From a virus: a stretch of DNA of 39,043 bases. Positions 7,040 to 13,974 of this stretch are shown here, piece after piece. The stretch is from positions 1-39,043 of IMG/VR virus record IMGVR_UViG_3300045051_000342; one strand, written 5' to 3'. The position numbers were made by a program, and so were the translations under genes. Every line of letters starts with the position of its first letter. Position 1 is the stretch's first letter. The notes below the pieces were generated by a model, which saw only the letters and a list, made by a program, of their open reading frames with translations, was not told the origin of the DNA and searched no databases.

Positions 7040-9003
7040 TCCCGCGGACGCTGCACCACATCTGGTTCGGACCACGCCCCGTTCCGGAGGCGTGGATCGC
7101 CGCCTGGTGCGCGATGCATCCGGGCTGGGAGCATCGCCTGTGGCGCGAGGCGGACCTGGCCGGTGTGCCGATGGTCAACCGCGCGGCGTTCGAGGACTTC
7201 CTGGCGCGTGGCGTGTGGCACGGAGCGGCCGACATCGCCCGGGTGGCGATCCTGCGGGCGCAGGGTGGCGTGTACGTGGACGTTGACAGCAAGCCCCTGC
7301 GGCCGTTCACGGGCGCGCCATTCATGGACGCGGGGTTCTTCGCGGCCTACGAACCGTCGCCCTCCCTGCCGGGGCGGATCGCCAACGGCACCATCGGCGC
7401 GGAGGCCGGACACCCGATCCTCGCGACCTATGCCGAGCTCGTGTCGCGGATGGAGTGCCTCGCGGAGCCCTGGGACACCACGGGCGGCACCGGGCTCACA
7501 GCGGCCGTCCTCGTCCACCGCCAGTGCTGCAAGCCGCTCGTCCTGCCCGCCCGGACGTTCTACGCGACCGACGCCCACGGCCGTCCGGTTCCGGGTCGGG
7601 AGACGGCGTACAGCGAGCATTTCTGGGCGAGCACGAACCATGCCTACCCGGTGCGCGCCGCGATCATGGTCCCGCGTCGGGCCGGCGATTTGGTCCGCGA
7701 TCGGTCATGGGAGTACGTCCGCCGCCATTGGGAGCCGCTCGGGCTGCCGATCCACGAGGGCCACCACGACGACGGGCCGTTCAACGCGGCCGCGGCGCGG
7801 AACGCGGCTGCGGAGAGCGCCGGCGATTGGGAAGTGGCCGTGTTCGCGGATGCCGACACGGTCATGGTCGACCACGAACCCGTCCGTCGCGCCATCGCGC
7901 AGGCCGCGAAGACCGGCCAGATGGTCCGGCCCTATGCCCGGTACTGGATCCTTGACCAGGGGGCGTCCGAGGCGCTCATGAGCACCGGTCGCGCCCCCCG
8001 ATCGACGGGTGCGCGCCTCCTGCGAGCCGGGCAGGCCCACGGTGGCGTCAACGTGGTCCCTCGCGCCCTGTGGGACAAGGTCGGCGGGTATGACGAGCGC
8101 TTCCGGGGATGGGGGTCCGAGGACACGGCGTTCGAGCTCGCGTGCACCGTGCTCGGCGGCTTCCGCCAGACGCAGGGCGACGTGTACCACCTGTGGCACC
8201 CGATCAGCGCCGACCGCTCGACAGCCGACCCGGGCTTCCAGGCCAACGTCGCGCTCCGTCACCGGTATGAGGCGGCCCGCAGGCCGGGGGCCATGCGCGC
8301 GCTGGTCGCCGAGCACGACGGGCGGGAGCCCGCGCCTCCCGAAGTGGGACTGGTGATCATGACCAATGGCCGCCGCGACTGCATCGCCCGGACCATCCCA
8401 TCCCTCGAGGCGCAGGTGGGTCCGTTCGCCCAGCGGGTCATCTGCGACGACTCGGGCGACCCCGCGTACGTCGCATGGCTGCGCGAGACGTTCCCCGCGT
8501 TCACCATCCGCGCTCATCCCCACCTGGGGCACGGCGGAGCGGTGCGGTTCGCGATGGCCGAGGCGGCCAAGCTGGACGCTGACTGGGTGTTCTGGTCCGA
8601 GGACGATTTCGAGTTCGCCTGCCGCATCGACGTGCCAGCCATGGTGCGCACGATGGAGACGGAGGGCGACGACCTGAAGCAGATGGTCATCCGGCGCCAG
8701 GCGTGGTTCCCGGCCGAGGTCGAGGCCGGGGGCATGATCGAGCGCTTCGATCCCGCGCTGTTCACGGAACGCGAGGGACCCTGCGGACCGTGGATCGAGC
8801 ACCGCCAGTTTTTCAGCCTGAACCCGCACCTGATCCGGCGGTCCCTGCTCTCGGTCATCCGCTGGCCGGCCGTGGAGAACAGCGAGCATCACTTCGGCCT
8901 GCGACTGTTCCGCGACGCCCGGGTGCGGTGCGGGATCTGGGGCGCCAAGGCCGACGCTCCCATCGCGCGCCACAGCGGCGAGCGCGTCGGGACCGGGTAC
9001 TGA
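7036..9003 (+). CDS. Three-domain GT-A glycosyltransferase
   Basis: A 655-residue fusion. Domain 1 (about 1-205) has the GT32/OCH1-like pattern: HHIWFG at the start, DIARVAILRAQGGVYVDVD and the metal-binding D82-V-D84. Domain 2 (about 206-415) resembles GT2/GT27 proteins, with VFADADT (D272-A-D274), GGVNVVPRALWDKVGGYDE and the catalytic-loop motif GWGSED (358-363). Domain 3 (about 435-655) starts VGLVIMTNGRRDCIARTIPS and has a WSEDDFEF metal site (522-524), again GT2-like. All three metal motifs are intact, so one chain may add several sugars in sequence. The GTG start overlaps the dehydratase stop. It is the last gene before the capsid promoter. Confidence 0.85.
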   Translation: MIPRTLHHIWFGPRPVPEAWIAAWCAMHPGWEHRLWREADLAGVPMVNRAAFEDFLARGVWHGAADIARVAILRAQGGVYVDVDSKPLRPFTGAPFMDAGFFAAYEPSPSLPGRIANGTIGAEAGHPILATYAELVSRMECLAEPWDTTGGTGLTAAVLVHRQCCKPLVLPARTFYATDAHGRPVPGRETAYSEHFWASTNHAYPVRAAIMVPRRAGDLVRDRSWEYVRRHWEPLGLPIHEGHHDDGPFNAAAARNAAAESAGDWEVAVFADADTVMVDHEPVRRAIAQAAKTGQMVRPYARYWILDQGASEALMSTGRAPRSTGARLLRAGQAHGGVNVVPRALWDKVGGYDERFRGWGSEDTAFELACTVLGGFRQTQGDVYHLWHPISADRSTADPGFQANVALRHRYEAARRPGAMRALVAEHDGREPAPPEVGLVIMTNGRRDCIARTIPSLEAQVGPFAQRVICDDSGDPAYVAWLRETFPAFTIRAHPHLGHGGAVRFAMAEAAKLDADWVFWSEDDFEFACRIDVPAMVRTMETEGDDLKQMVIRRQAWFPAEVEAGGMIERFDPALFTEREGPCGPWIEHRQFFSLNPHLIRRSLLSVIRWPAVENSEHHFGLRLFRDARVRCGIWGAKADAPIARHSGERVGTGY

Positions 9004-9013
9004 CGAATGTCCC

Positions 9014-9043
9014 TTGACAGGTATGCATCCGTGGCCGGATAGT
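9014..9043 (+). promoter_or_regulatory. Probable sigma-70-type promoter for capsid and tail genes
   Basis: TTGACA at 9014-9019 is a perfect -35 box. GATAGT at 9038-9043 matches the -10 consensus at four of six positions after an 18-base spacer. ATCCG (9027-9031) and CGGAT (9036-9040) form an inverted repeat inside the spacer and -10 box, a possible operator. It lies just after the sugar cassette and about 175 bases before the capsid start. Confidence 0.55.
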
Positions 9044-9147
9044 CACTCTCGGAACTGAATCAGGCGCTGCGAAAGGGTCGGGCCTATGCCACCGGCCGGC
9101 GCAGTGCGACACAGGCAGCGACGCCCAATGGCGCGCGCAACTGTCGA

Positions 9148-9163
9148 CCGTGAGCAATCACGG
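9148..9163 (+). promoter_or_regulatory. Leader hairpin with GCAA tetraloop
   Basis: CCGTGA (9148-9153) and TCACGG (9158-9163) pair perfectly around GCAA, a GNRA-type tetraloop. It sits in the untranslated leader of the capsid gene. Together with the second hairpin it suggests a structured leader that affects mRNA stability or translation. Confidence 0.45.
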
Positions 9164-9183
9164 CGCCGGTTGACGCGCGTTTT

Positions 9184-9213
9184 GTGTCTCTGGCGCCAGA
9201 GCGCAGGAGACAC
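9184..9213 (+). promoter_or_regulatory. Alternative hairpins covering the capsid ribosome-binding site
   Basis: GTGTCTC (9184-9190) pairs perfectly with GAGACAC (9207-9213). The second arm contains part of the Shine-Dalgarno sequence AGGAGA (9205-9210), which is eight bases before the ATG at 9219. A perfect 14-bp palindrome, CTCTGGCGCCAGAG (9188-9201), shares bases with the first arm, so the long hairpin and the fully paired palindrome exclude each other. One fold hides the ribosome-binding site and the other frees it. Confidence 0.5.
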
Positions 9214-9218
9214 TTCAG

Positions 9219-10553
9219 ATGGCATCCCTCCTCGAGACCCTCCAGGCGGACCTCTCGACCGAGCAGGCGACTCTCGCTACCCTGACCCAGCAGCGCAACG
9301 TCCTCGAGGCCGAGGCGGAGACGGCCGGTTCATACGATCCGGTGCGCGACCGGCTGGGCCCGGTCGACTCCCAGATCAGCGCCCAGAACCAGCGCATCGA
9401 AGCTCTCAGCGGCGACCTGCGCCGCGAGCAGGACCGCCGCCAGCGGGCCCGCACGGCTCCTGCGGCGCGGGTCGAGCACGACGCGGAAGGGCCGATCACG
9501 CCCGTCGGCGGGTTCGCCCGCATGCCGGCCTCGCTCACCGACCAGTTCATGGGCTCGGACGCGTGGCGCAGCTACGTGTCGGCCGTGGCGCCGCAGGGCT
9601 TCGCTGCCCGGCAGCGGATCGAGAGCCCGAAGATCGAGATCGCGGGCAGCATCATCCCGGGCATGACGCGGCGCGGCCTCGTCACCGGCGGCTCGGTCAC
9701 CTCGGCCGGCGCCCTGATCCTGCCCAGCCAGGCGGGCATCTTCGATGAGGGCACGTTCCAGCGCGAGCTGTCCGTGCTGGACGTCATCACCCGCGGCACG
9801 ACCGACAGCGACACGGTCGAGTACGTCCGGACCACGGGGTTCACGAACCTCGCGGCCATCGTGCCCGAGGCCGACAACGTCGCCGACACCGACGACACCG
9901 GCCGCAAGCCGTGGTCCACGATCGCGCTCGCGCGGATCCAGGAGTCCGTCCAGACCATCGCCCACGGCGAGGCCGCGACGACCCGGGCCCTCGCGGACGC
10001 CGGCCAGATGCGCACGATCATCGAGAACTGGCTGCGCTACGGCCTGCTCGAGGCCCTCGAGGACGAGATCGTCGGCGGCGCCGGCGGGGCCGACCACTTC
10101 GACGGCATCCTGACGGTCGCCAACACCCAGAGCCAGGCGTTCGCGACCGACATCGCGACGACCATCCGCAAGGCGAAGACCAAGGTCCGCATCGGCGGCA
10201 AGGCGCGCGCCAACGCCGTCCTGCTCAACCCCGAGGACTGGGAGACGCTCGACCTGTACATGACCCTCGAGGGTCCGGGGTCGAACTTCCGCCAGGCCAC
10301 GGACGAGAGCCCGGCCCGCATCTTCGGCCTCTCCATCGTGGAGACCGAGGCGGTCGAGGCGGGCACGGCGATCGTGGGCGACTTCCGGCGCGCCGTTCTC
10401 TGGGACCGCCAGCAGACGACCGTCCAAGCGACCAGCGGCTACATGGACTTCTTCATGAAGAACCTGGTCGCGATCCTCGCCGAGCTCCGCGCCGCCTTCG
10501 GCGTGATCCGGCCCGCGGCCTTCGTCATCACCGACGTCAGCGCCGGCTCGTAA
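9219..10553 (+). CDS. Major capsid protein (HK97 fold)
   Basis: A 444-residue shell protein. Residues 1 to about 90 are charged and helical with heptad-like spacing, as in the delta (scaffolding) domain that prohead proteases remove. The HK97-like core follows, with a helix running through IIENWLRYGLLEALEDEIVGG... near 268-288 and the typical late segment ANAVLLNPEDWETLDLYM (about 327-344). The ATG at 9219 has AGGAGA eight bases upstream, within a hairpin. It is the first gene behind a promoter and is followed by a strong stem-loop, which would allow it to be made in larger amounts than its neighbours. Confidence 0.93.
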   Translation: MASLLETLQADLSTEQATLATLTQQRNVLEAEAETAGSYDPVRDRLGPVDSQISAQNQRIEALSGDLRREQDRRQRARTAPAARVEHDAEGPITPVGGFARMPASLTDQFMGSDAWRSYVSAVAPQGFAARQRIESPKIEIAGSIIPGMTRRGLVTGGSVTSAGALILPSQAGIFDEGTFQRELSVLDVITRGTTDSDTVEYVRTTGFTNLAAIVPEADNVADTDDTGRKPWSTIALARIQESVQTIAHGEAATTRALADAGQMRTIIENWLRYGLLEALEDEIVGGAGGADHFDGILTVANTQSQAFATDIATTIRKAKTKVRIGGKARANAVLLNPEDWETLDLYMTLEGPGSNFRQATDESPARIFGLSIVETEAVEAGTAIVGDFRRAVLWDRQQTTVQATSGYMDFFMKNLVAILAELRAAFGVIRPAAFVITDVSAGS

Positions 10554-10565
10554 GCAGGAGCCTCT

Positions 10566-10591
10566 CGGGGTCCGGGTTCGCCCGGGCCCCG
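10566..10591 (+). terminator. Strong stem-loop after capsid gene, attenuator-like
   Basis: An 11-bp stem (CGGGGTCCGGG with CCCGGGCCCCG, one G-U wobble) closes a TTCG loop, 12 bases past the capsid stop. There is no T-tract, so it is not a textbook intrinsic terminator. It may slow polymerase, give partial termination, or protect the 3' end of a capsid mRNA. This would explain high capsid relative to connector expression. Confidence 0.5.
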
Positions 10592-10603
10592 ACGGTCCTC
10601 GCC

Positions 10604-11248
10604 ATGACTGCCTACGTCGACTCCTCCGCGGTCATCGCGGCCATCCCCTATTCGGCCCGTCCCGACCCCGACGACGCGGCCGAGGGGGCGGCCGTGGTGG
10701 CGCGTATCACGAGCCTGTGCACCTCCACCGCGGACATGATCGATGCCGAGATCGGCGTCGACTTCCACCGCCACCCGGCAGACGAGGACGACGCGGACGA
10801 GGTCCGGATCCTCGATGGCCGGGGGGGCCGCAAGATCCACGTCCACCGTGGCATCGTCTCCCTGACCTCGGTCGAGATCAGGCTGTCGGCGGCCCTTGAC
10901 TGGCAGGCGCTCAATCCCGGCGACTGGGAGCTCGTCTCGATGTACGAGGACGAGTCCGGGCGTCCGTATGACCACATCCGCCTGACCGGTGTCGGGCGCA
11001 ACTGCTTCCCGTCGGGCGAGCGGAACGTCCGGGCCACGGGCGTCTTCGGCTGGAACCTGCCGCCGGCGCGCCTGGTGGAGGCGAACATCGCATGGGTCCG
11101 CCAGCACCTTGCGGCCGGCGACTCGTACTCGGGCGGGATGCTCGTGCCCGAGGGCGGCACCGTCATCGTTCCCCGGCTCCAGATCCCCGACGACGTTCGG
11201 ATGTTCCTCGTCCGGGAGTCCCGGCGGTACGAGGACTGTTGGACATGA
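10604..11248 (+). CDS. Head-tail connector protein
   Basis: A 214-residue protein in the position of the head completion or adaptor protein that docks under the portal. The N-terminus is helical and acidic, then a beta-rich middle with GRKIHVHRGIVSLTSVEI (about 75-92) resembles gp6-type adaptors of actinobacteriophages. The ATG at 10604 is the first after the stem-loop and leaves no overlap with the capsid gene. The stop overlaps the next start (ATGA). Assignment rests mainly on position and general composition. Confidence 0.65.
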   Translation: MTAYVDSSAVIAAIPYSARPDPDDAAEGAAVVARITSLCTSTADMIDAEIGVDFHRHPADEDDADEVRILDGRGGRKIHVHRGIVSLTSVEIRLSAALDWQALNPGDWELVSMYEDESGRPYDHIRLTGVGRNCFPSGERNVRATGVFGWNLPPARLVEANIAWVRQHLAAGDSYSGGMLVPEGGTVIVPRLQIPDDVRMFLVRESRRYEDCWT

Positions 11249-11739
11249 GCGGCCTGGTCGTCACCTGGAAGGGCGGCAAGCAGGTCCACAAGCTCATGAA
11301 CTCCCTGTCCAACCGGGAGCTGCAGAACCGCACCCGGCGCGCCGTGCGCAAGGGTACGGCCGTCGGCCGGAAGGCCCTGCGGGCGGAGGCCAGGAGCCGG
11401 GCCGACATCCCGAACTCGTTCGCGAAGACGAAGACGCGCAACCACCGGCTGCCTATCGCGTCCTCGGTCGAGCCCGCTAGCCCGCTGTTCCACATCTTCG
11501 AACCCGGCGCCACGAGCCACACGATCGCCCCCGGCAAGCTCCAGGTCTCGGGCAACCGCCCGATGCTGCTGTCGGGCCCTGCCGGCAAGCGTGGCCGCGA
11601 GCGGGCCTTTCTCGCCTCGCAGCCCGTGACCCACCCCGGCATGGCCGCCAGACCCCTGGTCGCGCCCGTGTTCGCGGCCGAGAAGGACCACATGGCAGAG
11701 GCCGCCATGGGCGAGCTGTTGAAGGGCCTCGAACGATGA
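11245..11739 (+). CDS. Neck or tail-completion protein (HK97 gp10-like)
   Basis: A 164-residue basic protein with a helical N-terminus rich in Lys and Arg (RELQNRTRRAVRKG near 25-38) and a C-terminal helix after PVFAAEKDH. This pattern resembles HK97 gp10-like proteins that join head and tail. It starts in an ATGA overlap and ends in another with the tail terminator gene. The order connector, gp10-like, tail terminator, tail tube is the standard siphovirus order. Confidence 0.65.
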   Translation: MSGLVVTWKGGKQVHKLMNSLSNRELQNRTRRAVRKGTAVGRKALRAEARSRADIPNSFAKTKTRNHRLPIASSVEPASPLFHIFEPGATSHTIAPGKLQVSGNRPMLLSGPAGKRGRERAFLASQPVTHPGMAARPLVAPVFAAEKDHMAEAAMGELLKGLER

Positions 11740-12221
11740 CCGAGCTCACGTCGCAGGGATGGTTCGCGGCCGTCGGTGACGTGTTCGCGCAGGTCGACGG
11801 GATCAAGCGCGTCTACGGCGTCAAGGGCGCCGCCACCGACCCCAAGGTGGTCCCGATGTCCTCGGAGCTCGTGACGAGCCCGCTGGGCGTCCTGGGCTAC
11901 GGCGGGGCGCAGGTCACGCCCGGCTCGTGGGAGCGCCAGACGCACACGCTCAACGCCGCGATCTGGATCCCGGTGACGGCATCGTCGGTGGGGTCCTCGT
12001 ACGAGCAGGCGGTGGCGTTCATCGATGCCGTCATGAACGCCTTCCCGCCGCGCTCCAAGGCCGGGAACGTTCACCCCGAGCTCGCGGCCGTGCTCGTGAC
12101 CGCGTTCGAGGACATCACCCAGCGCACCTGGGGCGAGGGCACGCAACAGCGCGACTTCGTGGTCCTGCCGTTTTCCATCCAAGTGGTCCGCAACCGGGCC
12201 GCCCAGTACCAGCCAGGCTAA
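11736..12221 (+). CDS. Tail terminator protein
   Basis: A 161-residue protein immediately before the tail tube gene, where the tail terminator that caps tube growth is normally coded. Visible features are an alpha/beta composition and a C-terminal strand QRDFVVLPFSIQVVRN that fits the gpU-like fold. The TAA stop lies within the strong AAGGAGG ribosome-binding site of the next gene (12220-12226). The call depends chiefly on gene order. Confidence 0.6.
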   Translation: MTELTSQGWFAAVGDVFAQVDGIKRVYGVKGAATDPKVVPMSSELVTSPLGVLGYGGAQVTPGSWERQTHTLNAAIWIPVTASSVGSSYEQAVAFIDAVMNAFPPRSKAGNVHPELAAVLVTAFEDITQRTWGEGTQQRDFVVLPFSIQVVRNRAAQYQPG

Positions 12222-12233
12222 GGAGGCCCCGCA

Positions 12234-13265
12234 GTGGCGGAGAACGTCTTCAACATCTGCCAGCTCGGCCGCCAGGCCGGCACGTTCTATGAGCCGGGGG
12301 CGGCTGTCGCGGGCCGGGTCCTGTACCCGGTGTCCGACCCCATCGCGATCGAGCTCGACCGCGCCTCGCGCTACCCGGCCGAGGACTACGGCTACAACTG
12401 GGACGCGTACCCGTCCCGCGGCTCCCACGGCGTGCGGGGCGCGACACTGTCGATCAACTCCGAGGCCCGGTTCCATGACCTCATGGACCCCCTCGAGATG
12501 CACTGGGCGGGCGACATCACCCCGGTCGCCGGCGTCTGGGTCTACCCGTTCGAGACAGGCGCCCCGACCCTCGTCCCGTACACCGCGCGCACGGGCTCCG
12601 AGTCGACCGAGGACCAGTGGTACGCGCAGAGCGTCCTGATCGATGAGATGACGCTGGGCTTCGATGACCTCGATGCCCCGGGCATCCACCCCTGGACGAT
12701 CGAGGGCTCCGCGCTCGGCGTCAACCGCGTGTCCTCGGGCCTCACGGCAGGCGTTGACGCGCCGCCCGTCCTGGAGTCGATGCAGGGCCACCTGTCCACC
12801 CTCGCCATCGGCTCCACCTCCACCGCGTTCGAGGCGCTGGACGAGCTGGCGGCGACGCTGATCAGCTTCTTCTGCAAGACGATGCGCCACCTCGTGCTGC
12901 GGCCCTACGGGTCGACCGGGGACGTCGCCACGGGCTACGGGTTCTCCGCCAAGTCCGAGGGCGAGGTGACGTTCAAGGTCCGGATCAACGCCGAGACCAA
13001 GAGCGTCCTGCACGACGCCTGGAACAGCGACGGAGCGGACCTCGGCGAGCTCCGCGGCCGGGTCACGGTCATCGGGTCCGGGACGAACCAGATGGACCTC
13101 GACTTCCGGGCCGGCCTGACCGCGGTCCCGATCGGCGAGCGCGACGGCGAGCGGGTGTACGAGTGCACCGGCAAGCTCGTCCGCGACGGGACGCTCAGCG
13201 CCCCGGCCCAGATCACGCTCGACAACGGCGTGACCTCGCTCCTGTCCGAGGCCGCGTACTCGTGA
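12234..13265 (+). CDS. Major tail tube protein
   Basis: A 343-residue protein likely to form the stacked rings of the tail tube. The GTG at 12234 has AAGGAGG seven bases upstream, the best Shine-Dalgarno sequence in the structural operon, as expected for an abundant protein. It is beta-rich, with a repeated pattern of short strands and a C-terminal RVYECTGKLVRDG segment. It sits between tail terminator and chaperones. The length is typical of actinobacteriophage tail tube proteins with an added surface domain. Confidence 0.8.
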   Translation: MAENVFNICQLGRQAGTFYEPGAAVAGRVLYPVSDPIAIELDRASRYPAEDYGYNWDAYPSRGSHGVRGATLSINSEARFHDLMDPLEMHWAGDITPVAGVWVYPFETGAPTLVPYTARTGSESTEDQWYAQSVLIDEMTLGFDDLDAPGIHPWTIEGSALGVNRVSSGLTAGVDAPPVLESMQGHLSTLAIGSTSTAFEALDELAATLISFFCKTMRHLVLRPYGSTGDVATGYGFSAKSEGEVTFKVRINAETKSVLHDAWNSDGADLGELRGRVTVIGSGTNQMDLDFRAGLTAVPIGERDGERVYECTGKLVRDGTLSAPAQITLDNGVTSLLSEAAYS

Positions 13266-13693
13266 GCGACAACCGGGCCGACACCAAGGCGAGTCGGCCG
13301 TTCGTCATCGGTCCCTGCACCTGCCCCGGCAGGCCGCACACCGAAGACACGGCCGACCTCCGGGTGCTATACGGCTACGGCGAGCTGGGGCGTATCCGCC
13401 AGGCCGGGCGGCTGGCGGGGATCGAGGCCTACATGCAGGCCGCGATCCTCATCGGGGTCGTGCGCTGGAACCTCGTCCTCGCCAACGGCAGCGCTCGGCC
13501 GATCGATGCGGACGAGGTCGGGCTGCTGAGCGAGTCCATCGTGGATCGGCTCATGGCCGATGACGGGCTGGGCGCGGCGTTCGGAGACGACGAACTCCCA
13601 AACCCCTCCGCCGCTCCCTCGCCGAGTGGGTCGCAGGAGAGCGGCTTCCCGACCCCGACGACCCCGGAGCCCGCGACCTCTACGAGCACCTGA
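13262..13693 (+). CDS. Tail assembly chaperone, short product (gpG-like)
   Basis: A 143-residue zero-frame product. GTG at 13262 overlaps the tube stop (GTGA). The first 110 residues are mixed helix with C20-x-C22 near the start. After the slippery site the zero frame continues into a low-complexity Pro/Ser/Thr tail. It lies between tail tube and tape measure genes, as in nearly all siphoviruses, where chaperones coat the tape measure protein during tail building. Most ribosomes should make this form. Confidence 0.82.
   Translation: MSDNRADTKASRPFVIGPCTCPGRPHTEDTADLRVLYGYGELGRIRQAGRLAGIEAYMQAAILIGVVRWNLVLANGSARPIDADEVGLLSESIVDRLMADDGLGAAFGDDELPNPSAAPSPSGSQESGFPTPTTPEPATSTST
13597..13603 (+). 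promoter_or_regulatory. -1 frameshift slippery heptamer C CCA AAC
   Basis: The sequence CCCAAAC is in the exact X XXY YYZ register of the zero frame (codons CCA at 13598-13600 and AAC at 13601-13603). Slipping back one base gives CCC AAA and opens a frame with no stop until 13974. Position at codon 114 of the upstream gene and direction (-1) match the programmed frameshift conserved in siphovirus tail chaperone genes. Confidence 0.88.
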
Positions 13694-13974
13694 TCATGGC
13701 CGAGCTGCCCGGTTGGGACCGTGCGCGGCTCGATACCGCGCCCGAGCCTGACGTTGCCGCGGCGCGGCTGATCGTGTTCGCCCGCGAGGTCAAGCCGCTC
13801 CTGCAGCGCGACTTCGCCGCGGAGATCGACGAACTCAAGGAACGCTCGCCGCGCGAGCAGGAGATCCACGACAAGCGGATGCGGGCGAAGGCACGCGACC
13901 AGCTCGTGATCGGGTGGCGCGGCCAGACGGCGCTTCGGAAGCTGCTGCTGCTGGAGCCGACTGATGGCCGGTAG
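13603..13974 (+). CDS. Tail assembly chaperone, -1 frameshift extension (gpT-like)
   Basis: Expected product is the join of 13262-13603 with 13603-13974, re-reading base 13603, for about 237 residues. The extension begins P-L-R-R-S-L-A-E-W-V and is rich in charged helices. A DFAAEIDELKER segment and a basic stretch lie near its end. An ATG at 13696 could suggest a separate gene. However, the frame is open and protein-like from the slippery site onward and has no clear ribosome-binding site, so the fused product is preferred. The stop lies inside the tape measure start region (11-base overlap). Confidence 0.85.
   Translation, partial: PLRRSLAEWVAGERLPDPDDPGARDLYEHLIMAELPGWDRARLDTAPEPDVAAARLIVFAREVKPLLQRDFAAEIDELKERSPREQEIHDKRMRAKARDQLVIGWRGQTALRKLLLLEPTDGR

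Noticed and set aside
9170-9198. Second promoter for the capsid gene from TTGACG at 9170
   Set aside because: No acceptable -10 box follows at 16-19 bases; the 9014-9043 pair is better.
13696-13974. Separate gene beginning at ATG 13696
   Set aside because: The frame is open and sensible from the slippery heptamer at 13597, so a -1 frameshift extension explains it better.
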